From positions 1 through 64,000 of the forward strand of contig CABMPD010000010.1 of NCBI GenBank assembly GCA_902388455.1: a DNA stretch of 64,000 nt, written 5' to 3'. The stretch is from an uncultured Alistipes sp. (lineage in GTDB: Bacteria; Bacteroidota; Bacteroidia; Bacteroidales; UBA932). Made by a program: the position numbers and the translations under genes. Below, piece by piece: positions 35,482-46,419 of the stretch; position 1 is the first letter of the stretch, and each line of letters starts with the position of its first letter. The notes beneath the pieces were generated by a model, which ran no database searches, had not been told where the DNA came from, and saw only the letters and a program-made list of their open reading frames with translations.

Positions 35482-37122
35482 ATGGAATTCAAATACCAGG
35501 AACTTTTCCAGATGGGTGAGGATACTACCAAGTATCATCTTGTCACCAAGGACTATGTGTCTACCGCTCAGTTCGAGGGCGAGGAAATTCTGAAAGTCGA
35601 TCCCGAGGGACTCAGGCTGATAGCCCGCCAGGCTTTCCACGATGTGGCCTTCATGCTCCGTCCCGAGCACAACGAGATGGTGGCCAAGATTCTCAATGAC
35701 CCCGAGGCCAGCCGCAACGACAAGGCCGTGGCCCTGACCATGCTGCTCAACGCCGACGTGGCCAAGAACCAGAAACTGCCTTTCTGCCAGGATACAGGTA
35801 CAGCCATCGTAGTGGCCAAGAAGGGCCGCAGGGTATGGGTGGACAAGACTGCCGACGGCTCCCGCATCAGCGACGAGGAGGCCCTGCAGCACGGCGTATA
35901 CGACACCTACACCACTGACAACCTGCGTTATTCCCAGACTCTTCCCTTAGACATGTACAAGGAGAAGAACTCCGGCAACAACCTGCCCGCACAGGTGGAC
36001 ATCTACGCCACCGAGGGCGGCGAGTACAAGTTCCTGTTCATCGCCAAGGGCGGCGGCTCGGCCAACAAGACCTTCCTCTTCCAGGAGACCAAGGCCCTGC
36101 TCAATCCCGAGAAACTCGAGAACTTCCTGATCGAGAAGATGAAGACCCTCGGTACGGCGGCCTGCCCTCCCTACCACATCGCATTCGTAATCGGCGGCTC
36201 ATCGGCAGAGACCAACCTCAAGACCGTCAAGCTCGCCTCCGCCAAGTACTACGACAACCTGCCTACTACCGGCGACGACCTCGGCCGCGCCTTCCGCGAT
36301 ATCGAGCTGGAGCAGAAGCTCTTCAAGGCAGCCTGCAACATCGGCCTCGGCGCCCAGTTCGGCGGCAAGTACTTCGCCCACGACATCCGCGTGATCCGTC
36401 TGCCCCGTCACGGCGCGTCCTGCCCCGTCGGCCTCGGAGTATCCTGCAGCGCCGACCGCAACATCAAGGGTAAGATCAACAAGGACGGTATCTGGCTCGA
36501 GGACCTGGACAGCAACCCCATCCGTCTCGTTCCCGAGCAGCTGCGCGGCGGCTTCGCCAAACATTCCGGCGGTGTGAAAATAGACCTGAACCGCCCGATG
36601 AAGGAAGTCCTCGCCGACCTGTCCCAGTATCCCGTATCGACATTCCTCCTGCTCAGCGGCACCATCATCGTAGGCCGCGACATCGCCCACGCCAAGCTGA
36701 AAGAGCGCATTGAGAGCGGAGAGGGCCTGCCCCAGTACATGAAGGAGCACCCGATCTACTACGCCGGCCCCGCCAAGACCCCCGAGGGAATGCCCTCCGG
36801 CAGCTTCGGTCCCACCACAGCCGGCCGTATGGACAGTTATGTGGACCTCTTCCAGGAGAACGGCGGCAGCATGATCATGATCGCCAAGGGCAACCGCAGC
36901 CAGCAGGTGACCGACGCCTGCAAGAAGCACGGCGGCTTCTACCTCGGCAGCATCGGCGGCCCCGCAGCCATCTTAGCTCAGGACAATATCAAGAAGGTCG
37001 AGCTCCTCGAGTATCCCGAACTCGGCATGGAGGCCATCTGGAAGATCGAGGTAGTCGACTTCCCCGCCTTCATCCTCGTGGACGACAAGGGCAACGACTT
37101 CTTCAAGACTGTCCTCAAATAG
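35482..37122 (+). CDS. Fumarate hydratase, class I (iron-sulfur)
   Basis: A 546-residue class I fumarase that interconverts fumarate and malate with an oxygen-sensitive [4Fe-4S] cluster. The alpha part contains [12 protein letters not shown] (cluster cysteine), [17 protein letters not shown] and [16 protein letters not shown]. The beta part contains [31 protein letters not shown] and [27 protein letters not shown]. Single-chain length is as in E. coli FumA/FumB. In Bacteroidales it supports the reductive branch to succinate. ATG 35482 is preferred over the TTG upstream. It is monocistronic, ending at a strong terminator. Confidence 0.96.
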   Translation: MEFKYQELFQMGEDTTKYHLVTKDYVSTAQFEGEEILKVDPEGLRLIARQAFHDVAFMLRPEHNEMVAKILNDPEASRNDKAVALTMLLNADVAKNQKLPFCQDTGTAIVVAKKGRRVWVDKTADGSRISDEEALQHGVYDTYTTDNLRYSQTLPLDMYKEKNSGNNLPAQVDIYATEGGEYKFLFIAKGGGSANKTFLFQETKALLNPEKLENFLIEKMKTLGTAACPPYHIAFVIGGSSAETNLKTVKLASAKYYDNLPTTGDDLGRAFRDIELEQKLFKAACNIGLGAQFGGKYFAHDIRVIRLPRHGASCPVGLGVSCSADRNIKGKINKDGIWLEDLDSNPIRLVPEQLRGGFAKHSGGVKIDLNRPMKEVLADLSQYPVSTFLLLSGTIIVGRDIAHAKLKERIESGEGLPQYMKEHPIYYAGPAKTPEGMPSGSFGPTTAGRMDSYVDLFQENGGSMIMIAKGNRSQQVTDACKKHGGFYLGSIGGPAAILAQDNIKKVELLEYPELGMEAIWKIEVVDFPAFILVDDKGNDFFKTVLK

Positions 37123-37151
37123 GGAGGCCGTCAGGATTTTTAAGGAAAATG

Positions 37152-37186
37152 GCCCGGTCCTGCAAGTTCTGCGACCGGGCTTTTTC
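37152..37186 (+). terminator. Rho-independent terminator of the fumarase gene
   Basis: GCCCGGTC (37152-37159) pairs with GACCGGGC (37173-37180) and is followed by TTTTTC. It separates the fumarase gene from the convergent YbaN gene. Confidence 0.92.
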
Positions 37187-37190
37187 ATGC

Positions 37191-37547
37191 TCATTCCTTG
37201 GTCTTGAAGGACAATATGTGAACAGTAACCCCGGCGGCAATGGCGGCCAGCAGAACTCGCAGCCACAGCTGGTGGACCAGGAAGATACTCAGGGCAATGG
37301 TCAGCCACAGGGTCGTGACCGAGACGGCCTTCACCCTCCGGGAGATGCACTTGTGCTCCTGGAAGTCCCGGATATAAGGCCCCAGCTTGGGATGCGCCAT
37401 CAGCCAGGCATGCAGCCGCGGCGCCCCCTTCATCCAGCACCACGCCGTCAGCAGCAGGAACGGAGTAGTCGGCAGCACCGGCAGGAACATTCCCGCCACT
37501 CCCAGTCCCAGCGACACGGCACCCAATATGATCAGCAGATAATTCAT
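37191..37547 (-). CDS. YbaN/DUF454 family inner-membrane protein
   Basis: A 118-residue protein with an N-terminal hydrophobic segment (about 3-45, containing LPVLPTTPFLLLTAWCW) and a second near 75-110. The central hydrophilic part (HPKLGPYIRDFQEHKCISRRVK) matches the DUF454 signature. Function is unknown in the family. It is a single gene, convergent with the fumarase gene, and the repeats at 37623 lie just upstream. Confidence 0.92.
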   Translation of the reverse strand: MNYLLIILGAVSLGLGVAGMFLPVLPTTPFLLLTAWCWMKGAPRLHAWLMAHPKLGPYIRDFQEHKCISRRVKAVSVTTLWLTIALSIFLVHQLWLRVLLAAIAAGVTVHILSFKTKE

Positions 37548-37622
37548 GACTCTAATTCACGCCCCAAAAGTAACAAAAATCATCTGTCCGCCTCTTCCCG
37601 GCCACATTATCCGTCCCCCTTT

Positions 37623-37791
37623 CCACAACGGCAGCAAAACCCGCGATTCGGTGCCGTTGCGGAGGCCGCTTTCCCCATGTACCCTCTCTACAGGCCCCTG
37701 TGCGGCATCTTTCCTCCATCCCCCTTTCCACAACGGCAGCAAATCCCATGATTCGGTGCCGTTGTGGAAGCCATATTCGGTGCCGTTGCGG
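37623..37791. repeat. 105-bp repeat with 11-bp-stem palindrome (locus 2)
   Basis: CCACAACGGCA is at 37623-37633 with TGCCGTTGCGG at 37652-37662, and again at 37728-37738 with TGCCGTTGTGG at 37757-37767. The copies are exactly 105 bp apart. An extra half-copy (TTCGGTGCCGTTGCGG) ends at 37791. Core, period and trailing half-copy all match locus 1 at 7759-8025, whereas the spacer has diverged to partial similarity. Confidence 0.9.
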
Positions 37792-37829
37792 AAGCCATCG
37801 TCAGTCTGTTATGGGGCATATTTTGCTAA

Positions 37830-37857
37830 GCGGCATAAATTAAGAGCATTATGCCGC
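37830..37857. other. 9-bp-stem hairpin
   Basis: GCGGCATAA (37830-37838) pairs with TTATGCCGC (37849-37857) over a 10-nt loop. There is no T-tract and no gene upstream on plus. Its role is unknown. Confidence 0.5.
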
Positions 37858-37869
37858 CCGTTGGAATTA

Positions 37870-37901
37870 CAGACAGTGAGATACACCTCACTGTCTGTTT
37901 T
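37870..37901 (+). terminator. Terminator-like hairpin without an upstream gene
   Basis: CAGACAGTGAG (37870-37880) pairs perfectly with CTCACTGTCTG (37887-37897) over a 6-nt loop and is followed by TTTTGTCG. The form is that of a plus-strand terminator, but no plus-strand gene lies within 700 bp upstream, so it may end an unannotated RNA or be a decayed element. Confidence 0.5.
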
Positions 37902-38185
37902 GTCGTGATGGACGTATGTGACTGCTATATTGGCATTTATGTGCGTCGTTGCAAAACAGACTCCCTCCAAAACAGACTCAAAAATTCAAGATGGATTATT
38001 TACCCCGTCCTGCAGCATACTTAGAGGCGGATTCCGAAAAACAGTTGCATTCCTATCTCTTCAGTCTGTAATTGCTAAGATTAAGATAAATTGCTGTAAT
38101 TCAGCGAATCATACTTGGTGCTGAAATTACAGACACTGATGGCTTTGTATGTTAATGTGGGAAGCCTGACGTGGCGTATCAGTAG

Positions 38186-39355
38186 TTAGTAGTTGAGGCC
38201 GAACCACCAGAGCGGAAGGATGTTGCCGGAGGAGAACTCGATGCCGTCCTTGACGATGTAGCCTTCTTCGGCGGAGGCGAGCTGTCTGCGGCCTTTGGAC
38301 TTGCCGCCGGTTTCGAAGGTGCGGTCGCCTATCCGGAAGTCGGAGATGGCGGAGGATGTGACCTGGTTGCGGACCCGGGTCTGATTCAGGAAGAATGTCT
38401 CGCGGAGGCTGCCGGTGTCTGATTCGCTTTCCGCGAGCGCGTAAATAAGGTTGGGATTGTCCAGATAGACCTTCTCGACTTTACCCAGTCCGCGGATGCC
38501 GCCGGTGTCGTCCCTGAGCTGCGCAATCATCCCTGCATCCTCAATATATTGAAAGTAGTCCGGCATCTGGTTACGTCCGGCTCCTATGAGGTCCGCGAGT
38601 TTACTCATGTTGGGCTTGAAGGGGACACTCTTGGCTATGATGGCAAGCAGTTTCTTGAACTTGCGTCCCATGGAGGCCGGCAGGTCGGCGAAGACGGGAA
38701 TGTCGTTTTCCAACGTGATGTTGATGATCTGTCTGAGTTTTTCTTCGAAACTAGGATCCTTGGAAAAAGGGTAGTAGCCACGTTTCAGATAGTCCTCGAA
38801 CAGCAGCAGGGGCGTCTTTATGTTGAAGGTTTCGGGTTTGCCGGCAATGATGTCGTCAAGAGTGAGGACGGGTACCCGTACATCGTGGTAGAGATGCAGG
38901 TATTCTCTGAATGACAGTCCGTAGAGATGGTAGAGAACGGCCCTGCGGCTGAGGTCCGACGTGCCTTTTGTCAGGTCCAGGACGGAGGAGCCGGAGAATA
39001 CCACGTTCAGTTCGCTGTAGTAGTCGTAGATGAGTTTCAGCTCCCTCGACCACTCCTTGTATTTATGAATCTCGTCGATGTAGAAATAATGTATGCCACG
39101 CTGGACCAGAAGCCCGGCGAGGTCGAGCAGGCGGTGGCTGCTGAAATAGATGTCGTCGGCATTGACATACAGCACGTCGTCCGGGTTCATATCCTGCTTG
39201 ATGTGCTGCAGCATCAGTGTGGTTTTCCCTACGCCTCTCGGCCCTTTGATGCCGATTATGCGGTTGCGCCAGTTGATATCGGAGTAGAGGTATCTGTTGA
39301 AGCCTGTGTCGGTTTCGCGCAGCAGTTTCTTGTAGAAGGCTGTTAAAGTTTCCAT
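38186..39355 (-). CDS. AAA ATPase with DUF4143-type C-terminal domain (copy 2)
   Basis: A 389-residue paralogue of the ATPase at 21262. Walker A is GPRGVGKTT (about residues 35-43). Walker B is FYIDEIH (about 98-104). GSS, LSRR and YGLSFREYL occupy the same places as in copy 1. The C-terminal end has SDFRIGDRTFETGGKSKGRRQ, the same D...ExGGK arrangement. The start METLTAFYKK at 39355 is preferred over a TTG at 39403, which lies upstream of the -7 box and inside a palindrome. It is a solo gene behind twin palindromes and is not co-regulated with MATE if those palindromes also terminate transcription. Confidence 0.88.
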   Translation of the reverse strand: METLTAFYKKLLRETDTGFNRYLYSDINWRNRIIGIKGPRGVGKTTLMLQHIKQDMNPDDVLYVNADDIYFSSHRLLDLAGLLVQRGIHYFYIDEIHKYKEWSRELKLIYDYYSELNVVFSGSSVLDLTKGTSDLSRRAVLYHLYGLSFREYLHLYHDVRVPVLTLDDIIAGKPETFNIKTPLLLFEDYLKRGYYPFSKDPSFEEKLRQIINITLENDIPVFADLPASMGRKFKKLLAIIAKSVPFKPNMSKLADLIGAGRNQMPDYFQYIEDAGMIAQLRDDTGGIRGLGKVEKVYLDNPNLIYALAESESDTGSLRETFFLNQTRVRNQVTSSAISDFRIGDRTFETGGKSKGRRQLASAEEGYIVKDGIEFSSGNILPLWWFGLNY

Positions 39356-39370
39356 GCAGTAATTTTTTTG

Positions 39371-39435
39371 CAAATATAGTAAAATTGCACTTGTGAAGTG
39401 CAAAAATGTGAAAAATTTGCACTTGCGAAGTGCAA
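39371..39435 (-). promoter_or_regulatory. Twin palindromes 32 bp apart plus -7 box, upstream of ATPase 2
   Basis: TTGCACTTGTGAAGTGCAA (39385-39403) and TTGCACTTGCGAAGTGCAA (39417-39435) are near-identical 19-bp palindromes exactly 32 bp apart. On minus each is followed by a T-tract, and the first ends 6 bp before the -7 box TATATTTG (39378 to 39371). The distal copy begins 1 bp past the MATE stop codon, so it could also terminate that transcript. Confidence 0.8.
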
Positions 39436-39436
39436 A

Positions 39437-40789
39437 TTAGAGATTTCTCCTACGGCCGAGGAAGTAGTAGAGGGCGATGGCGGCGGTGGTGAGGGCCTCG
39501 GAGACGGCCATGGCGAGCCAGATGCCGGCGTCGCCGAGCAGGCGGGGCATGATGATGAAGCTCGGGACGATGAAGACGAGGCCGCGCAGGCAGGCGAAGA
39601 GCATGGCGGGCTTCATCTTCTCGAGGCTCTGGAGGAGGCCGATGGAGGCTACGTTGGTGACGTAGAAGATGTAGCCGAGGGCGAAGAGGGGAAGGCCGTC
39701 GATGGCGATGCGGGCGGCGTTGCCCTCCTGGCCGATGAACAGGCCTACGAGGGGGCCGGGCAGGAGCACGAAGAGCATCATGCCGACGAAGCCGCAGATG
39801 ACGGCGGTGATTATCGACAGGCGGCTGACGGATAGGACGCGGTCCATCTTGCCGGCTCCGTAGTTGAAGCTGACTATCGGCTGGGCGGACTGGGCCACGG
39901 CGTTGCCGAACATGAAGACGAAGGGGGTGTAGTAGCAGGCCACACCGAAGGCGCCTACGCCGTCGTCTCCGAGGTAGCGCATGAAGACCTGGTTGCCCAT
40001 GAACATGAGGACGGCGATGGTGGCCTCTCCGAGCAGGGCGGGGGAGCCTATCTTGCACTGGTAGCCGATGTTGCGCATGCTCAGGCGCATGCTCTTGCGG
40101 CTCATTTTCAACTTGATCAGACGCACCACCCTGGCCCGCAGCAGCAGATAACCGATGCCCATGCAGCCGCCCACGACAATGCTGATGCCGGTGGCTATGG
40201 CCGCGCCCTTGACGCCCATATCGAGGGGGAAGATGAAGAGCCAGTCGAGCACGGTGTTGATGATGGCCGTTATGACCGAGCACCACATGGCGTACTGAGG
40301 CGCTCCGTCCAGGCGGATGATGAAGAGCGATACCGAGAGCCACATCTGGAAGGGCAGGGCCGGGACTATCCACAGCAGGTAGTCCAGCACGAGGGGCATC
40401 AGGTGCTCCGAGGAGCCGAGCATCCTGGCCGTGGTCTCGGGAAAGGTCATGATGAGGCCTGCGACCAGCGCGGCTATGACGGTCACGAAGAGTATGGCCT
40501 GGGTTACATTGAGCCGGGCGGCCTTGATCTTGCCGCGGGCCAGGTGTATCGAGGCCACTACGGAACTGCCCGCTCCGGCCATCAGACCGAGACCGGTGAA
40601 TATCATCCATACAGGTACGCAGATATTGACGGCGGCTATACCGTCGCTGCCTACTCCGTGCCCTATGAAGATACCGTCGATGGCCGTGACCGCCGACATG
40701 CTCACCATCCCCAGCAGTGTGGTTACGAAATACTTACCGAACAGGGACGGGATATTTACTGTTCCGAAATCAATAGCATCGCGCTGCAT
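39437..40789 (-). CDS. MATE family efflux transporter
   Basis: A 450-residue inner-membrane protein with twelve predicted membrane segments in two homologous six-helix halves, typical MATE length and pattern (N-terminal half with GHGVGSDGIAAVNICVPV; second half beginning near GSPALLGEATIAVLM). MATE proteins export cationic drugs, dyes or metabolites by Na+ or H+ antiport; the substrate is not predictable. Its stop codon abuts the palindrome pair upstream of ATPase 2. The gap to the Rpn-like gene upstream is only 36 bp. Confidence 0.94.
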   Translation of the reverse strand: MQRDAIDFGTVNIPSLFGKYFVTTLLGMVSMSAVTAIDGIFIGHGVGSDGIAAVNICVPVWMIFTGLGLMAGAGSSVVASIHLARGKIKAARLNVTQAILFVTVIAALVAGLIMTFPETTARMLGSSEHLMPLVLDYLLWIVPALPFQMWLSVSLFIIRLDGAPQYAMWCSVITAIINTVLDWLFIFPLDMGVKGAAIATGISIVVGGCMGIGYLLLRARVVRLIKLKMSRKSMRLSMRNIGYQCKIGSPALLGEATIAVLMFMGNQVFMRYLGDDGVGAFGVACYYTPFVFMFGNAVAQSAQPIVSFNYGAGKMDRVLSVSRLSIITAVICGFVGMMLFVLLPGPLVGLFIGQEGNAARIAIDGLPLFALGYIFYVTNVASIGLLQSLEKMKPAMLFACLRGLVFIVPSFIIMPRLLGDAGIWLAMAVSEALTTAAIALYYFLGRRRNL

Positions 40790-40825
40790 AAATCATAACC
40801 AAATCCGTTGTGTCTGGAATATTAC

Positions 40826-41707
40826 TTATTGTATAGGTTCGAGTGTATCCAGCTCATATTCCCGGATGCCTGTCCATCTAATGATGTCGCCGGAGGATAT
40901 TCCGTCGGCTTTCATCCTTCTGGCGCTCTCGCGCTGTTGCTGGATGGAGCCGGCCATGATGCCGCTGTTGACACCGTCCTTGTACCATTTGTCGAAACCT
41001 TCCTCAAGTCCTTTTATGCGGCCATTGGTCTGTCCTGCGGTATATGCTTTGTCCGCGATGGACCGGACTGTCTTGACCAGCTCTATGTAGGCATGGTATG
41101 TATTCAACTCTATTTCAGTGTATGTGTCGGAATCAAGCAGAGCAACGGCCTTTCCTATGACGGGGTCAGAGAGCAGTTCCGGAGATACAGTCGGCCTGCA
41201 GCTGCTCATTTCAGATAGAAAGCGCAGCCATAACGGGCTGGTGTTGCCTGAACAATTGCTTGTTTCTATGAAAATAAATTTGGAACCCTCTGGAGCTCCG
41301 TGGCGTTGGAGAACAGATACTGTCTGTCTGAATGTGTAATAGTTGTCGGAATCGGGGACAGAGTCCTTCAGAATGAACAGTGAGTGGACAGGCTCTTTCT
41401 TGTTGTGCGGGATGGCAGTGGCGGATTCGATTTCCTGTAGAATCTGTGTTTTATCTGTTTTGAAGTGAATCAGAAATGTCTCTACAATGAATGAATCTCC
41501 GTTTTTCTTTGTACAGCGGATACTTATGGGCTCTGAAAGGTGACTGCAGTTATATTCTACGTTCTGGTGTGCATCCATCGTAGAATTGGTTATGCTGTCC
41601 TCATCTTTTTCAGGAGGCAGCAGGGTGTTGAGAAAATCTGTAGTCAGTTCAGGGTTCTGTCCGAATACTTTGTGGAATGTGACGGGAGTTAAAGGATTGA
41701 GGTACAT
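40826..41707 (-). CDS. Rpn/PD-(D/E)XK family protein with degenerate active site
   Basis: A 293-residue protein recognisable as a Rpn-type PD-(D/E)XK nuclease family 'transposase' by the N-terminal TFHKVFG, the central RCTKKNGDSFIVE and the C-terminal repeat-rich tail ending in a helix-turn-helix-like RMKADGISSGDIIRWTGI. Active relatives have D-x-x-C ... FIVEMQ. Here the expected Asp is Ser (ISIRCT) and EMQ is ETF, so nuclease activity is doubtful. Such proteins promote recombination or are remnants of mobile elements. It stands alone between MATE and infB. Confidence 0.8.
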   Translation of the reverse strand: MYLNPLTPVTFHKVFGQNPELTTDFLNTLLPPEKDEDSITNSTMDAHQNVEYNCSHLSEPISIRCTKKNGDSFIVETFLIHFKTDKTQILQEIESATAIPHNKKEPVHSLFILKDSVPDSDNYYTFRQTVSVLQRHGAPEGSKFIFIETSNCSGNTSPLWLRFLSEMSSCRPTVSPELLSDPVIGKAVALLDSDTYTEIELNTYHAYIELVKTVRSIADKAYTAGQTNGRIKGLEEGFDKWYKDGVNSGIMAGSIQQQRESARRMKADGISSGDIIRWTGIREYELDTLEPIQ

Positions 41708-41751
41708 TGCCTGTTTTATGGTTGGTTTTAGCTGAATGGTTGAACGTTAAA

Positions 41752-41786
41752 GGATATCCTCAGGAATTGAAGCCTTCTGGATATCC
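41752..41786. repeat. Two GGATATCC palindromes between the Rpn-like gene and infB
   Basis: GGATATCC occurs at 41752-41759 and 41779-41786, 27 bp apart, within the 120-bp gap. It may be an operator pair for the Rpn-like gene or chance; no U-tract suggests a terminator. Confidence 0.35.
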
Positions 41787-41827
41787 TTCTCGGTATTATT
41801 GGAATTTGTCCTGTGAGGCAGGCCTGA

Positions 41828-44722
<2,895 letters not shown>

Positions 44723-44761
44723 AAATGTTGTGTTTAGTTAATAATTCGTTTTACCTGTCTG

Positions 44762-45994
44762 TTATTCAAACTCTGCACGGAGTACCTTCTGTACTTCCTG
44801 TACAGTCTCCTCGTCCAAGTCCGCTCTGTGGCATATTTCATCTACGGGGAGGGCCAGTACACTCTTGGCAGTATCACATCCGATACCTTTGAGGGCATCG
44901 ATAATCCACTGTTCTATCTCGTCATTGAACTCATCCAGCATTACGTCCTCTTCGTCATCTCCGGCCTCATTCTCACGGAATACGTCAATCTCGTATCCGG
45001 CCAGCTGGCCAGCCAGCCTGATGTTGCTTCCTCCCTTTCCAATAGCCAGGGATACTTCAGAGGGGCTGAGATTTACGCGGATGTGCCTGGTCTCCTCGTT
45101 AATGGACATGGATGATATTTTTGCCGGGCTGAGAGCTCTCTGGATAAGCAGCTGGGTGTTGGAGGTCCAGTTGATGATGTCTATGTTCTCGTTGCGCAGC
45201 TCCCGGACGATGCTGTGGATACGAGAGCCCTTGACACCGACGCATGCTCCTACGGGATCGATGCGCTCGTCGTAGGATTCTACTGCCACCTTGGCCCGGT
45301 CTCCGGGGATGCGGACTACTTTCTTGATGGTAATAAGACCGTCGAATATTTCGGGTACTTCCTGCTCGAAAAGCCTCTCAAGGAACGCCGGAGAGGTGCG
45401 TGAGAGGGTGATGACTGGTGTGTTGTTCCTCATTTCCACACTCTCTATGACCGCCTTTACGGTCTCTCCTTTTTTAAAATAGTCGGACGGTATCTGTTCT
45501 GACTTGGGGAGTACCAGCTCATTTCCGTCCTCGTCCATGACAAGCACCTCTTTCTTCCATACCTGATAGACCTCGCCGACGAGAATTTCGTGGATACGGT
45601 CCTTGTACTTGTTGTAGAGGTTGGCCTTCTCTATGTCTGCAATGCGGCCCTGAAGGTTCTGACGGAGGTTGAGGATCCCTCTGCGGCCGAAATCGGATAG
45701 CTTGACCTCTTCAGGAAAATCCTCACCCACTTCGTATGAGGGGTCGATTTTGTGTACCTCCTCGAGGGATATCTGAGTGTTGGGGTCCTCCACTTTCTCC
45801 ACCACTTCGCGGTTCCTCCAGATTTCCAGGTCTCCCTTGTCGATGTTGATGATGATGTCAAAATTGTCTGCTGAGCCGTACATCTTCTCCAGCTGGGTGC
45901 GGAAGATGTTTTCCAGCACGCTCATCATGGTAGGTCTGTCGATATTCTTCAGTTCCTTGAATTCGGCAAACGTACTGATCAGGTTTACTTCCAT
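44762..45994 (-). CDS. nusA: Transcription termination/antitermination factor NusA
   Basis: A 410-residue RNA polymerase-binding factor modulating pausing, termination and antitermination. The N-terminal polymerase-binding domain (about 1-130) is followed by an S1 domain (about 135-200), two KH domains (about 205-350, with VGACVGVKGSRIHSIVRELRNENIDI and LAIGKGGSNIRLAGQLAGYEIDV) and a short helical tail. The acidic AR2 repeats of E. coli NusA are absent, as is usual here. It lies between rimP (18 bp) and infB (39 bp) in one minus-strand operon. Confidence 0.97.
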   Translation of the reverse strand: MEVNLISTFAEFKELKNIDRPTMMSVLENIFRTQLEKMYGSADNFDIIINIDKGDLEIWRNREVVEKVEDPNTQISLEEVHKIDPSYEVGEDFPEEVKLSDFGRRGILNLRQNLQGRIADIEKANLYNKYKDRIHEILVGEVYQVWKKEVLVMDEDGNELVLPKSEQIPSDYFKKGETVKAVIESVEMRNNTPVITLSRTSPAFLERLFEQEVPEIFDGLITIKKVVRIPGDRAKVAVESYDERIDPVGACVGVKGSRIHSIVRELRNENIDIINWTSNTQLLIQRALSPAKISSMSINEETRHIRVNLSPSEVSLAIGKGGSNIRLAGQLAGYEIDVFRENEAGDDEEDVMLDEFNDEIEQWIIDALKGIGCDTAKSVLALPVDEICHRADLDEETVQEVQKVLRAEFE

Positions 45995-46012
45995 GTCGGT
46001 TTTATCATTTAA

Positions 46013-46276
46013 TTAATTATTATTGTCATTGTCATCCGCGGCAGTACCATCTCCGGCGGAGCTTACCATCAGGGAAAAATCCTCTTTGTCCCTGTCCAGG
46101 TGCGCCTCAATCCAGCGGCTCAGAGCCACGCAGTCGTCAATGCATGCAGGACGGCCGGGTGTACGGAAATAGACCTTGATGTTATTGGCCTTGTTGACTT
46201 TGATGTCTGCCAGCTCAAGACCGTGCTCTTCCATATATGGTGCGGCAATCTGTTCTATGATGTTTTTTTCAATCAT
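46013..46276 (-). CDS. rimP: Truncated RimP ribosome maturation factor (N-terminal domain only)
   Basis: An 87-residue protein matching the N-terminal alpha/beta domain of RimP (EHGLELADIKVNKANNIKVYFR ... CIDDCVALSRWIEAHLDRDKEDFSLMVSSAGDG), which helps assemble the 30S subunit by binding uS12. Family members are normally about 150 residues, with a C-terminal SH3-like domain after the VSSxG block. Here the frame ends 17 residues after VSSAG in an Asp/Asn-rich tail, and nusA starts 18 bp later, so there is no room for the missing domain in any frame. MIEKNII at 46276 is chosen over a longer frame to 46381, because the extension crosses the promoter. Confidence 0.85.
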   Translation of the reverse strand: MIEKNIIEQIAAPYMEEHGLELADIKVNKANNIKVYFRTPGRPACIDDCVALSRWIEAHLDRDKEDFSLMVSSAGDGTAADDNDNNN

Positions 46277-46312
46277 GAGGATGTCTGTTTTACGTGAGTT
46301 GTAGATAAAACG

Positions 46313-46333
46313 AAAGGGACTCACCGTCCCTTT
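46313..46333 (-). promoter_or_regulatory. Leader hairpin of the rimP-nusA-infB operon
   Basis: AAAGGGAC and GTCCCTTT form an 8-bp stem with a 5-nt loop, followed on minus by CGTTTTATC. It sits between the promoter and the rimP ATG (46276). It may be a weak attenuator that NusA could act on; this is inferred from position. Confidence 0.5.
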
Positions 46334-46350
46334 CCTCTTCCAAATCCGCA

Positions 46351-46382
46351 CAAAAATAAGGGTTTTGTGTATAAATTCCAAA
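46351..46382 (-). promoter_or_regulatory. Promoter of rimP-nusA-infB
   Basis: On minus, TTTG (46382 to 46379), exactly 20 nt and TATTTTTG (46358 to 46351). It is divergent from lpxD, whose ATG is at 46420. Confidence 0.7.
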
Positions 46383-46419
46383 AAAAAGTGTTTTCTTTGC
46401 AGCTAAAATTTCCCCTACT

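Larger units (their letters stand above)
37548..38185. other. Non-coding repeat and hairpin region
   Basis: No credible gene is present. It contains the second 105-bp repeat locus (37623-37791) and two hairpins (37830-37857 and 37870-37897). The words AATTACAGACA and its complement recur near 37866, 38065 and 38123. The rest shows nothing I can interpret. Confidence 0.7.

Noticed and set aside
37918..38124. A 68-codon plus-strand gene
   Set aside because: It has no family resemblance, ribosome site or promoter and lies in repeat-rich DNA.
39450..40610. A 386-codon minus frame inside the MATE gene
   Set aside because: It is His/Arg/Pro-rich composition typical of an off-frame shadow; the MATE frame has twelve membrane segments.
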